Of a DNA stretch of 64,000 nt, positions 46,538 to 55,551 are shown one piece after another. How positions within the stretch are numbered: position 1 is the first letter of the stretch; each line of letters opens with the position of its first letter. Below the pieces are notes generated by a model, which saw nothing but the letters and a program-made list of their open reading frames with translations, searched no databases and was not told the origin of the DNA. The translations under genes were made by a program, and so were the position numbers. The DNA comes from Labrenzia sp. 011 (GTDB lineage: Bacteria > Pseudomonadota > Alphaproteobacteria > Rhizobiales > Stappiaceae). The stretch spans positions 16,420-80,419 of the forward strand of contig NZ_QCYM01000020.1 in the NCBI RefSeq assembly GCF_003075075.1. The letters are read 5' to 3'.

Positions 46538-47758
46538 ATGCCTCGTGCAATTCTGTGCGTGCTCGACAGTTTCGGCATTGGCGGCGCGGAGGATGCGGAC
46601 GCCTTCGGCGACGCAGGGTCCGATACTTTGGGTCACATCGCCGGACACTGTGCGGACGGTCTGGCCGACAGGGGCGGACTGCGCAGCGGTCCCCTGACCC
46701 TTCCCAACATGGACCGGCTCGGCCTGGGGGCCGCCGGACGCCTGTCGACCGGCCGGGATGTGCCCGGCCTCGATTTCGCCGGCGATCCGCGAGGGCTCTG
46801 GGGCTATGCCGCGGAAGTGTCCAACGGCAAGGACACCCCTTCCGGCCACTGGGAAATCGCCGGAGTGCCCGTGCGCTTCGACTGGGGCTATTTTCCCAAG
46901 ACGATCCCGACCTTCCCGCGTGAGCTGATCGACAAGATCACTGCAAAGGCGGAGCTGGACGGCATTCTCGGCGACAAGCATGCCTCCGGCACGGAGATTA
47001 TCGCCGAACTCGGCGAGGAGCATGTCCGGACCGGCTTGCCGATTTTCTACACTTCGGCGGATTCGGTCATCCAGATCGCCGCTCATGAAGAGCATTTCGG
47101 TCTCGACAGACTCTATGCGCTGTGCGAGATCACCCGCGAATTCGCCGATGCCTACAATATCGGCCGCGTCATCGCGCGGCCCTTTACCGGCGAGAGCGCG
47201 GAGACCTTCGTCCGCACGGCCAACCGGCGGGACTATTCGGTGCTGCCGCCGGAACCGACGCTGCTCGACCGGCTGACCGGAGCCGGCCGCACGGTCTTCG
47301 GCATCGGCAAGATCTCCGACATCTTCGCCCATCAGGGGGTCGCCAGGGTCCTGAAGGGGGCCGGCAACGACCAGCTTTTCGACAGGACCCTGGAGGCGAT
47401 GGACGCGGCGGGGGACGGCGACCTGGTCTTCGCGAATTTCATCGATTTCGATTCCCTGTACGGACACCGCCGGGACGTTGCCGGTTATGCCGCCGCGCTG
47501 GAACATTTCGACCGTCGCCTGCCGGAGATGATTTCCCGCTTGCGCGACGGGGACCTGCTGATCCTGACCGCCGATCATGGTTGCGATCCGACCTGGACCG
47601 GCACTGACCACACCCGCGAGCATGTTCCCGTCATCGCGACAGGGCCCGGTATTGCAGGCAGGTCCATCGGCGGACGGAAAACCTTCGCCGATATCGGCGA
47701 GAGTATTGCCGCCCATCTCGGCGTCGAGCGGGGCCCCAACGGAGAGAGTTTTCTTTAG
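46538..47758 (+). CDS. deoB: Phosphopentomutase
   Basis: 406 aa alkaline-phosphatase-superfamily mutase that interconverts (deoxy)ribose-1- and 5-phosphates. [23 protein letters not shown] supplies the N-terminal metal Asp residues and [12 protein letters not shown] the catalytic Thr. [14 protein letters not shown] and [22 protein letters not shown] give the other metal ligands. The ATG at 46538 is preferred because GAGGA lies 7 nt upstream. It links the phosphorylases to deoC. Confidence 0.96.
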   Translation: MPRAILCVLDSFGIGGAEDADAFGDAGSDTLGHIAGHCADGLADRGGLRSGPLTLPNMDRLGLGAAGRLSTGRDVPGLDFAGDPRGLWGYAAEVSNGKDTPSGHWEIAGVPVRFDWGYFPKTIPTFPRELIDKITAKAELDGILGDKHASGTEIIAELGEEHVRTGLPIFYTSADSVIQIAAHEEHFGLDRLYALCEITREFADAYNIGRVIARPFTGESAETFVRTANRRDYSVLPPEPTLLDRLTGAGRTVFGIGKISDIFAHQGVARVLKGAGNDQLFDRTLEAMDAAGDGDLVFANFIDFDSLYGHRRDVAGYAAALEHFDRRLPEMISRLRDGDLLILTADHGCDPTWTGTDHTREHVPVIATGPGIAGRSIGGRKTFADIGESIAAHLGVERGPNGESFL

Positions 47759-47871
47759 ATCACGGACTCAGGCACTATGACGGAGCGGCCCGTCTCCTCT
47801 CGGGGGACGCGAACGCGATATTCCGCAAACGGCGCTCCCGCCATTCATTCACGACCGAGGACCCGCCGCAC

Positions 47872-48879
47872 ATGAGCGATCCCATCACGGTTCCGAAAGC
47901 CGAACTGCACTGTCACATCGAAGGTGCGGCCCCGCCGAGTCTGGTCAAGCGGCTGGCGGACAGACACGGCATGGACGTGTCGAAGGTGCTGGATGGCAAC
48001 GGAAAATATGTGTGGTCGGATTTCACGACCTTCCTGAAGGCCTATGACACGGCAAGCGCGGTGTTCAGGACCCCCGCCGACTATGCCCTTCTGGCGGAAA
48101 CCTATTTCCGCATGCTGGCCGCCGAGGGCGCTATCTACGGCGAAATCTTCATTTCACCGGATCATGCCCAGGCGACGGGGCTTTCCTACAGGTCCTATGT
48201 GGAAGGACTGTCCGCCGGGATCGAGCGCGCCAAGAACGAAACCGCGATCGAGGGCCGGATGATCGCCGTCGGCGTGCGCCATTTCGGCTCTGCCGCGGTG
48301 GAGCGGGTCGTCAAGGAGGTGATCGCCAATCCCGATCCGCTGGTGACCGGTTTCGGCCTCGCCGGCGATGAGCGCTCGGGCCATCCCGCGAATTTCTCCA
48401 AGGCCTTCCGGATGGCTGCGGATGCAGGGCTCGGCACCACCGCCCATGCAGGCGAGTTCGGCGGACCGGACAGCATTACCGCGGCCCTGGAATTCCTGCG
48501 CGTCAAGCGCATCGGTCACGGGGTCCGCGCCATTGAGGACAAGGACCTGATCAAACGGCTCATCGACGAGGAGATCGTGCTGGAGGTCTGTCCGGGATCC
48601 AATGTGTCACTGGGCGTCTATACCCATCTGCGCTTTCACCCGGTGAACATGTTGCGCCGGCAGGGCGTCAGGATCACCCTCAACTCCGACGATCCGCCCT
48701 TCTTCGGCACCACGCTCGGCAAGGAATATGCCTCTGTCGCGGAAACCTTCGGCTGGACCTTCGACGACCAGATGGACGTTACCCGCACGGCCATCGAGGC
48801 GGCCTTCTGCGACGAGCCCACGCGCAAAAGGCTGCTGGTGCGGCTGGACAGCGCCGTGCGCAAGCCCGCCGACGGGTAG
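47872..48879 (+). CDS. add: Adenosine deaminase
   Basis: 335 aa. It deaminates adenosine or deoxyadenosine to inosine forms, which feed the purine phosphorylase. The zinc motif ELHCHIEGA is at ~11-19; HAGEFGGPDS, RIGHGVRAIED and NSDDPPFFGTTL supply the other catalytic groups. The ATG is 113 bp after deoB. A small hairpin follows. Members of this family can also deaminate adenine, but HCHIEGA with HAGE is ordinary Add. Confidence 0.93.
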   Translation: MSDPITVPKAELHCHIEGAAPPSLVKRLADRHGMDVSKVLDGNGKYVWSDFTTFLKAYDTASAVFRTPADYALLAETYFRMLAAEGAIYGEIFISPDHAQATGLSYRSYVEGLSAGIERAKNETAIEGRMIAVGVRHFGSAAVERVVKEVIANPDPLVTGFGLAGDERSGHPANFSKAFRMAADAGLGTTAHAGEFGGPDSITAALEFLRVKRIGHGVRAIEDKDLIKRLIDEEIVLEVCPGSNVSLGVYTHLRFHPVNMLRRQGVRITLNSDDPPFFGTTLGKEYASVAETFGWTFDDQMDVTRTAIEAAFCDEPTRKRLLVRLDSAVRKPADG

Positions 48880-48881
48880 CG

Positions 48882-48903
48882 CGAAGGTTACCCTTCGGGT
48901 TTC
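48882..48903 (+). terminator. Hairpin after add
   Basis: CGAAGG-TTAC-CCTTCG followed by GGTTTCT, directly after the add stop codon. The short 6-bp stem and tetraloop give a modest terminator candidate for the nucleoside operon. Confidence 0.55.
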
Positions 48904-48955
48904 TGCGGGTTCGAGGTGGAGGCGAGTGCCGCATCGATACGGACGCGGCAAGCCC

Positions 48956-50212
48956 TCAGATGTCCCCGCCGGTCTCGTCCACTTCCGTGCGCGGATCGAG
49001 GACAACGGTTTCCGGCGTGGTGGTCTGGGCGGTCGTCAGGACGGGGAGGAAGTCGGACTTGTCTTCCGTCTTGACCGGAGCGCGCTGGCGTATGCGCCAG
49101 ATGGCGAACAGCATCATGGACAGATGGGCCGCGGCGGTCACCTGGAAGAGGGCGCCGGGATAGGTGAAGGTCATCAGGCCGGAGGCGAGCAGCGGCCCGA
49201 CCATCGTCCCTGTGCCGAAAATAAGCAGAAGACCGCCGCTGATACGCAGGAAGTCGCCCGGCTCCGCATGGTCGCTGGCATGGGCGACGATCACCGGATA
49301 CATGGAATAGATGACGCCTCCGAAGGCCGCGATCAGCGCGATCGTCACCACCGGGTCGTTGCCGCCGATCAGGGACAGGCTGGAGCCGAGCGACATCGCG
49401 GTCACGGCAAGTCCGACGAGAACTAGCCGCCGGTCCAGCCGGTCCGACAGCATGCCCACCGGAATCTGCACCATGGCACCGGCCAGAAGCGCCAGACTCA
49501 TCATGATGGCGATTTGCGGTATGTCCAGACCGATGTGGCGGCCATAGACGGCGCCGAGGGTTCCGAAGGAGCCGTTGGACACGCCGGCCATGAATACGGC
49601 GACCACCGCGATCGGCGAGTTGCGCCACAACTGCTTGGGATCGAGTTTCGCCTGCGTCAGTGGCTGGGGGGAGGCGGCTGTCGAGAGCGCCGTCGGCAGC
49701 AGTGACAGGGAATAGATGATCGAGCCGAGAACGAAGAAGAAATAGCCGCTCGCCGACCCGAGCGTGAGCAGCATCTGCCCTGCGGTCGTCGCCGCCAGAT
49801 TGATCATGGTGTAAAGGCCGAAGATCCGTCCCCGGGTTTCGGCGGTGGACCGCTCGTTGAGCCAGCTCTCCACGATCATCGCCGCACCGGAAAAGCAGAA
49901 CCCTGAAATCGCTCTCAGAACAATCCAGACGGCGGCATCGATGAACAGCAGGTTGAGCAGCACGGTGATCGCGGCGAGCGAGGCCAGGGCCCCGAAGGAG
50001 CGCACATGGCCGACCCGCTTGACGATGAGCGGCACGGCCAGGCAGCCGCCCATGAAGCCGAGAGCCCAACCGGCCCCCAGCAGGCCGAGCGATGCATCGG
50101 AAAACCCCTGCGCGAGACCGGCCAGCGGCAGCAGCAGGCCATGCAGGCCGCCTGCCAGCAGGAGAAGACCCGAACCGGCGAGAAGAGCGGCGATCGAAAT
50201 GACGGAGGACAT
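48956..50212 (-). CDS. MFS transporter (YcaD-like)
   Basis: 418 aa with about 12 hydrophobic segments. AVPLIVKRVGHVRSFGALAS resembles motif A of the YcaD/TsgA-like group, and MIVESWLNERSTAETRGRIFGLYTM is characteristic of YcaD-type carriers. GMLSDRLDRRLVLVG repeats motif A in the second half. Start MSSVISIAALL at 50212. It sits opposite to the nucleoside operon and the DUF1688 gene. Substrate is unknown. Confidence 0.88.
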   Translation of the reverse strand: MSSVISIAALLAGSGLLLLAGGLHGLLLPLAGLAQGFSDASLGLLGAGWALGFMGGCLAVPLIVKRVGHVRSFGALASLAAITVLLNLLFIDAAVWIVLRAISGFCFSGAAMIVESWLNERSTAETRGRIFGLYTMINLAATTAGQMLLTLGSASGYFFFVLGSIIYSLSLLPTALSTAASPQPLTQAKLDPKQLWRNSPIAVVAVFMAGVSNGSFGTLGAVYGRHIGLDIPQIAIMMSLALLAGAMVQIPVGMLSDRLDRRLVLVGLAVTAMSLGSSLSLIGGNDPVVTIALIAAFGGVIYSMYPVIVAHASDHAEPGDFLRISGGLLLIFGTGTMVGPLLASGLMTFTYPGALFQVTAAAHLSMMLFAIWRIRQRAPVKTEDKSDFLPVLTTAQTTTPETVVLDPRTEVDETGGDI

Positions 50213-50378
50213 GAATTTTCCAGTTGGGCTTTTGTCGGTGCGGGCCTTCACACGGCCCGATGATGGTCAATGACGAACCTCTTTGACAGGTTTATGGTGG
50301 AAAGCCACACGAAACTTGTTTTTCCGGGTAAAGCCTTTCTCGGCCCCCGCCCGTTCTCCTCTTTCCGGATTGTTGTCG

Positions 50379-51620
50379 ATGAATTCTTCCGTTTCAGCCC
50401 TGACCCTGTTCCAGCCGCGCGAAGTGCGGCGCATGGCGCATCGTCTTCTCGACCTGGCGCAGGCCGGCGCGCTTGCCCATGTGCGGGTGGATCCTGCCAG
50501 GCTGGGGGAAGCCCTGGTCACGGTGCTTGAGACAACCCGGGCGGATTATCCCGATTTTCACATTCCGCCCTACGGTATCTGGCGGGACTTCGAAGCCGGC
50601 GGAATCGACCGCTGGGGCGCAATGGCAGGGGCCCGCAATTTCGAGTCCGCCGGGGAAATGCTGGCAGCGGCAACGGATCTGGCGGTGCTCGGCACATTCA
50701 TGAAGACGCGCCATCCGCAGGGCTGGACCTACGAAGACCGCATGACAGGCACGCGGGCGACGGGCCGGCAGGCCACAGCGCTCGCCGTCTTTCACATGTT
50801 CGCCGCCGGCTCCTTTTCCGCCGAGATGACGGATCCCTACCGCGTCGATGCCGAAACCCTGATCCGCCTGGAGACGGCGGAGCTTGCCTTCGGACTGCAA
50901 TGGGACATGGCTGACGATGCGGGCCTGCTGGAAGACATGCAGCGGCATCTCAAACGTCTGGGGGAAGCGCTTGCGTTGCGTCCGGACCTGTTTGCCGACG
51001 GCGATGCCATCCGTCCCGGTGCGCTGGCCACGCGCCTGGCCAAAGACCAGGACGGCGCAGTCAGCGCCGGGGTGCTGCTCGACCGCCTGCTTGAAGCGCT
51101 CGCGCCCGTCTGGGTCGGCGGAGCGCAGCAGGGTGAAATTTCCCTGGGCGACAGCTTTGTTCATTCCGCTCTGACCGACCAAGAGGCGGCAAGTACCGTG
51201 CCCTTTCACCTGGCCGCCCAGGAAATGGTCTATGGTCTCGTCGAGCCTTTCGCCTGGGCCGGGCTTGAAGTTGCCGGTCTCGAGGAGCTGACCGCGCCCG
51301 CCGACGACATACACGCCGCTCTCTTCGTCCACTGCGGTGTTCTGGAGGTCCTCAGCGAGGCTGGCGACCTGCCTTTCCGGGAAGCGCAGGACCGGATGAT
51401 CGAATTGCGCGCCGTCGGATCCGCCCTGACGGACAGGCTGGCGGATCTGCTGCGCCGGGAGCTCGGCGTTCCGGCGGATCAGCTGCCGCTCACCTGCATT
51501 CTGGAGGGCGGCACGCACCGGGCCGGAGGGCAGATTCTCGAACGCGCGGAGGGCAAGGCGAACGAACTCGGAAAATTTCTGAACCCGGGGTCTGTTTTTT
51601 GGTTGCCGTTCGGGGCATAG
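50379..51620 (+). CDS. DUF1688 (URC4/urg3) family protein
   Basis: 413 aa. It matches the URC4/urg3 family, needed for the URC uracil-degradation route in fungi; biochemical activity is not defined. Recognisable stretches are FQPREVRRMAHRLLDLAQAG, FHIPPYGIWRDFEAGGIDRW, the central GVLLDRLLEALAPVW and the C-terminal LTCILEGGTHRAGGQI. The ATG at 50379 is chosen over the open frame from 50283. It is 73 bp upstream of upp, the partner expected from URC clusters; URC1 (GTP-cyclohydrolase-II-like) is not in the window. Confidence 0.88.
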   Translation: MNSSVSALTLFQPREVRRMAHRLLDLAQAGALAHVRVDPARLGEALVTVLETTRADYPDFHIPPYGIWRDFEAGGIDRWGAMAGARNFESAGEMLAAATDLAVLGTFMKTRHPQGWTYEDRMTGTRATGRQATALAVFHMFAAGSFSAEMTDPYRVDAETLIRLETAELAFGLQWDMADDAGLLEDMQRHLKRLGEALALRPDLFADGDAIRPGALATRLAKDQDGAVSAGVLLDRLLEALAPVWVGGAQQGEISLGDSFVHSALTDQEAASTVPFHLAAQEMVYGLVEPFAWAGLEVAGLEELTAPADDIHAALFVHCGVLEVLSEAGDLPFREAQDRMIELRAVGSALTDRLADLLRRELGVPADQLPLTCILEGGTHRAGGQILERAEGKANELGKFLNPGSVFWLPFGA

Positions 51621-51693
51621 GTCCGGAACATGAAACGTCAATGAGACCGGTCCGGAGCGCGCGGACCCGAACCTGAAGAAAAGAGAGGCAGAT

Positions 51694-52323
51694 ATGTCCG
51701 GAGCCAATGTCATCAGCCATCCGCTGGTCCAGCACAAACTGAGCATCATGCGGGACAAGGGAACGTCCACCCAGGGCTTCCGGCGTCTTCTGCGCGAGAT
51801 CTCCACGCTGCTGTGCTACGAGGTGACCCGGGACCTGCCGCTGGTGCGCCAGACCATCGAGACGCCGGTCGCGGAAATGCAGGCGCCGACGCTGGCGGGC
51901 AAGAAACTCGTCTTCGCCTCTGTGCTCCGGGCCGGCAACGGCCTGCTGGAAGGCATGCTCGATCTGGTTCCGTCCGCGCGCGTCGCCCATATCGGCCTTT
52001 ACCGGGACCCGGAAACCCTCCAGCCGGTCGAATATTACTTCAAGGCGCCGGAAGACCTGCACGAGCGCCTGGTGATCGTCGTCGACCCGATGCTGGCCAC
52101 CGCCAATTCCGCCATTGCCGCCATCCAGAAGCTCAAGGAACGCGGCGCCAACAACATTCGTTTCCTGTGCCTTCTGGCAGCTCCCGAAGGGGTGGCGAAA
52201 TTCAACGAGATGCACCCGGATGTGCCGATCTTCACGGCGGCGATTGACGAGAAGCTCAACGAAAAGGGCTATATCGTTCCGGGCCTCGGCGATGCCGGCG
52301 ACCGGATGTACGGTACGAAATAA
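51694..52323 (+). CDS. upp: Uracil phosphoribosyltransferase
   Basis: 209 aa. It makes UMP from uracil and [44 protein letters not shown] and the C-terminal uracil loop [16 protein letters not shown] are conserved. The PRPP loop reads [10 protein letters not shown] where many enzymes have DPMLATGGS or ATGNS. AGAGAGG precedes the ATG. It lies between the DUF1688 and ribokinase genes on the same strand. Confidence 0.96.
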   Translation: MSGANVISHPLVQHKLSIMRDKGTSTQGFRRLLREISTLLCYEVTRDLPLVRQTIETPVAEMQAPTLAGKKLVFASVLRAGNGLLEGMLDLVPSARVAHIGLYRDPETLQPVEYYFKAPEDLHERLVIVVDPMLATANSAIAAIQKLKERGANNIRFLCLLAAPEGVAKFNEMHPDVPIFTAAIDEKLNEKGYIVPGLGDAGDRMYGTK

Positions 52324-52411
52324 TCCCGTTGGGGGCGGCCGGGAACTGTCCGGCCACCCGCTGCGGGCATGGTTCCGTCGCTTTCGGACCTTCGTGAACG
52401 AGGACACCGGC

Positions 52412-53311
52412 ATGATCACCGTTTTCGGTTCCATCAACCTCGACCTTGTCGTTTCCGTTCCCAGGCTGCCGAAGGCGGGGGAAACGGTCAGCGGACCGGA
52501 TCACCAGTCCTTCGCCGGCGGCAAGGGCGCGAACCAGGCTCTGGCAGCCTGCCGGGCCGGCGCTGCGGTGAAAATGGTCGGTGCGGTCGGCCGCGACGCC
52601 TTCGCGCGTCCGGCCCTTGCCAATTTGCGGGACGCCGGCATCGACCTGTCGGATGTCCGGGAGCTGGACGGCGCGACCGGCCTTGCCCTGATCGGCATCG
52701 ACCCCTCCGGGGAAAACCAGATCATCGTGGCCAGCGGCACCAATGCGCGTGTCGAGGCCGGCTGGCTGGATCGCCGCCTGACGGATGCCGATATCCTGAT
52801 GCTTCAGGGGGAAGCGCCCTATGCCGAAATCCTGCAGGCCATGGACGTTGCGCGCCGGGCCGGCGCCTCGGTTTTCTGGAATCCGGCTCCCGTCCCCGCC
52901 GGAAATCCGGCGTCCGGGCTTGAAGGCGTCAATACGCTGGTCGTGAACGAGAGCGAGGCGGCGTTCCTTGCTGCCGGCCTCGCAATCGCGGAAGGACCGG
53001 CAGCCTTTCTGGACAATGTGGTCAGCCCCTCGCGGGCCGTGGTCGTGACCCTCGGGGCGGAGGGCGTTGTTGCGGCCCGCGGAGACGAGCGCTTCCGGTT
53101 TGCATCACCTGCTGTCGAGGCCGTCGACACCACCGGGGCCGGCGATGCCTTTTGCGGCGCCCTGGCGGCGGCGCTCGACCTCGGCCGCCCGTTCGAACGG
53201 GCGCTCAGGGAAGGTGTGGCCGCAGGAGCCCTGGCCTGCACCGTGACCGGTGCCCAGTCCAGCGCGCCGATGAAGGCGGACATTGCGCGCCTGGCGGACC
53301 AGATCGCCTGA
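52412..53311 (+). CDS. rbsK: Ribokinase
   Basis: 299 aa PfkB-family kinase that phosphorylates ribose at O5. The N-terminal GSINLDLVV and the sugar motif AGGKGANQALAACRAGA (~36-52) are typical. The anion hole and catalytic Asp are in DTTGAGDAFCGALAAA. VVNESEAAFL is the usual central motif. The start at MITVFGSIN is chosen; the frame runs on upstream within upp. The absence of rbs transporter genes suggests it handles ribose from nucleosides. Confidence 0.93.
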   Translation: MITVFGSINLDLVVSVPRLPKAGETVSGPDHQSFAGGKGANQALAACRAGAAVKMVGAVGRDAFARPALANLRDAGIDLSDVRELDGATGLALIGIDPSGENQIIVASGTNARVEAGWLDRRLTDADILMLQGEAPYAEILQAMDVARRAGASVFWNPAPVPAGNPASGLEGVNTLVVNESEAAFLAAGLAIAEGPAAFLDNVVSPSRAVVVTLGAEGVVAARGDERFRFASPAVEAVDTTGAGDAFCGALAAALDLGRPFERALREGVAAGALACTVTGAQSSAPMKADIARLADQIA

Positions 53312-53395
53312 TACGGTTTTCCAACTGCGGTTTTACAGCCCGCTAAGGAAACTCTGCTATGCCTGCGGCTTCTCGCTGTGAAGGGTCGGCCGGGC

Positions 53396-53905
53396 ATGTG
53401 GCGGTTTTTGGTGATTTTGTTGGTCTGCGTCGGTCTCGCCCCCTTTGTGCCGGGGCTGATCGCGAGCCGTCTCGAGACGCTGAACAGCCCTGAAACCTCC
53501 CGCGCGGAATGGGAAGGGGAGGTGGATGACGGTGACCGGATTTACCGCATCACGTCTGACTCTCGTGGGCATTTCGTAGCGGAAGTGCGCGTGAACGGAC
53601 ATTATGTAGACATGATGGTCGATACGGGAGCGACACTGACTGCGCTTCCGCAGTCTCTTGCCGAGGACATCGGCATCTATCTGGACAAATCCGATTTCAG
53701 ACATTCGATCCGGACGGCAAATGGCATCGTTCTTGGTGCCAAAACGACGATCGACCGGTTGAGCATCGGAGACATCCGGTTCTCCGAGGTGGATGCGTTC
53801 GTTCTGGAGGACGAGAGAATGGGGGACCCGTTGCTGGGCATGTCGGTTCTCAACAGGTTGAGAAAGTTTGACATGTCCGACGGCACCCTTGTACTTATCC
53901 AGTAG
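53396..53905 (+). CDS. Membrane-anchored retropepsin-like aspartic protease
   Basis: 169 aa. A single N-terminal hydrophobic segment (~3-22, FLVILLVCVGLAPFVPGLI) anchors a ~120-residue clan AA protease domain. The active-site motif is VDTGATLTALP, and LLGMSVLNRLRKFDMSDGTLVL closes the fold as in the TIGR02281 group. Like retropepsins it has one Asp per chain and should act as a dimer, in the periplasm. The ATG at 53396 is preferred over a GTG at 53378. Substrate is unknown. Confidence 0.88.
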   Translation: MWRFLVILLVCVGLAPFVPGLIASRLETLNSPETSRAEWEGEVDDGDRIYRITSDSRGHFVAEVRVNGHYVDMMVDTGATLTALPQSLAEDIGIYLDKSDFRHSIRTANGIVLGAKTTIDRLSIGDIRFSEVDAFVLEDERMGDPLLGMSVLNRLRKFDMSDGTLVLIQ

Positions 53906-53976
53906 ACAAATATTTTAGGTGTAGTCCGGGATCTGTCATTTTCGCAGGATCCATCTTTTCCAATGGAGAGGCTTGA

Positions 53977-55476
53977 ATGTTCCCCAAACCACGACCGAGT
54001 CTGACCCCCAATACATATGAGTATGAAGCGCTGCCCATGGTGAAATCGACCGGCTTCCGGGAGTATGACGCCCGGTGGCTGTTCGAGAAGGAAATCAATC
54101 TGATGGGAATGCAGGCGCTCGGCATGGGCATCGGCACTCTCATTCATGAGCGCGGCGTGCGTCCCGACCTTGTCGTCGGTCACGATTTCCGCAGCTATTC
54201 CTCCTCGATCAAGATGGCGGTCGTCAACGGCCTGATGGCAGCCGGCATCAATGTCCATGACATCGGTCTGGCCCTGTCGCCGATGGCCTATTTCGCCCAG
54301 TTCGCGCTGGACGTTCCGGCGGTTGCCATGATCACCGCGTCCCACAACGACAACGGCTGGACCGGGGTCAAGATGGGCATCGACCGTCCGCTGACCTTCG
54401 GTCCTGACGAAATGGGCCGCCTGAAGGACATCGTGCTGGAAGCGGCTTTCGATCTCAGGGGTGGCGGCAGCTATCGCTTCGTGGACGGCTTCCCCGAGAT
54501 CTATTTCAAGGATCTGACCGACCGGCCGAAACTGAAGCGTCCGATCCGGATCGTCGCCGCCTGCGGCAACGGTACGGCAGGTGCGTTCGCACCGAAAATC
54601 CTGGAAGCCCTCGGCGCCGAGGTCATCCCGCTCGACGCGGAGCTCGACTATACGTTCCCCAATTACAACCCGAACCCGGAAGACATGAAAATGCTGCATG
54701 CCCTCCGGGACAAGGTCCTGGAAGTGGGCGCGGAAGTCGGCCTCGGCTTCGATGGTGATGGCGACCGCTGCGGCGTTGTCGACAACGAGGGCGAGGAGAT
54801 CTTCGCCGACAAGGTCGGGGTGATGCTTGCCCGCGACATCTCCGCCCTCTATCCGGGCAGCCAGTTTGTCGTCGACGTGAAGTCAACCGGTCTCTTCAAC
54901 ACCGATCCGGTGCTGCAGGCCAACGGTGCGAAGACGGACTACTTCAAGACCGGCCATTCCTACATCAAGCGCCGGGTCACCGAACTGGATGCCATCGTCG
55001 GCTTCGAGAAGTCCGGCCACTACTTCTTCAACAAGCCGATCGGTCGTGGCTATGACGACGGTCTTGTCTCGGCCATCGCGATCCTCGACATGCTCGATCG
55101 CAACCCGGACAAGACGATGGCCGATCTCCGCCGGGATCTCCCCAAGACCTGGGGCTCGCCAACCATGGCTCCGAAATGCGCCGACGAGATCAAGTATGAT
55201 GTTGTCGAGCGTGTGGTCGCGAGATTCCAGGACATGAAGGCCAAGGGCGAGATGGTTGGCGGACAGCCGATCAGCGACCTGATCACCGTCAACGGCGTCC
55301 GGGTGGTTGCCGAGGACGGCACCTGGGGTCTCGTGCGGGCATCGTCCAACAAGCCGGAACTGGTTGTCGTGGTCGAGAGCCCGGTCTCCGAGGCGCGGCT
55401 GCACGAGATGTTCAAGGCGGTGGATGGCGTTCTGCGCGAGAATTCCGAAGTCGGCGAATACAATCAGACGCTTTGA
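53977..55476 (+). CDS. Phosphomannomutase/phosphoglucomutase
   Basis: 499 aa alpha-D-phosphohexomutase. The phosphoserine loop TASHNDNGWTGVKMG, the metal loop GFDGDGDRCGVVDNEGE, the sugar loop IVGFEKSGHYFFNKPIGRG-like region (key GFEKSGH) and the C-terminal phosphate loop RASSNKPELVVVVES are all present. It provides mannose-1-P or glucose-1-P for polysaccharide and glycan synthesis. It is followed by an aldose epimerase gene after 75 bp. Confidence 0.93.
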   Translation: MFPKPRPSLTPNTYEYEALPMVKSTGFREYDARWLFEKEINLMGMQALGMGIGTLIHERGVRPDLVVGHDFRSYSSSIKMAVVNGLMAAGINVHDIGLALSPMAYFAQFALDVPAVAMITASHNDNGWTGVKMGIDRPLTFGPDEMGRLKDIVLEAAFDLRGGGSYRFVDGFPEIYFKDLTDRPKLKRPIRIVAACGNGTAGAFAPKILEALGAEVIPLDAELDYTFPNYNPNPEDMKMLHALRDKVLEVGAEVGLGFDGDGDRCGVVDNEGEEIFADKVGVMLARDISALYPGSQFVVDVKSTGLFNTDPVLQANGAKTDYFKTGHSYIKRRVTELDAIVGFEKSGHYFFNKPIGRGYDDGLVSAIAILDMLDRNPDKTMADLRRDLPKTWGSPTMAPKCADEIKYDVVERVVARFQDMKAKGEMVGGQPISDLITVNGVRVVAEDGTWGLVRASSNKPELVVVVESPVSEARLHEMFKAVDGVLRENSEVGEYNQTL

Positions 55477-55551
55477 CGTCAGGGAACGGGGAGAGGCGGC
55501 AGACTTCTGCCCGCCCCTCCGGGGCCGCGCGGCTTCCCAATGGAGAATTGC

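Noticed and set aside
44240..47716. 1158-residue open frame on the minus strand
   Set aside because: It is antisense to cdd-punA-deoC-deoA-deoB region genes with clear family motifs; long antisense frames arise from high third-position GC.
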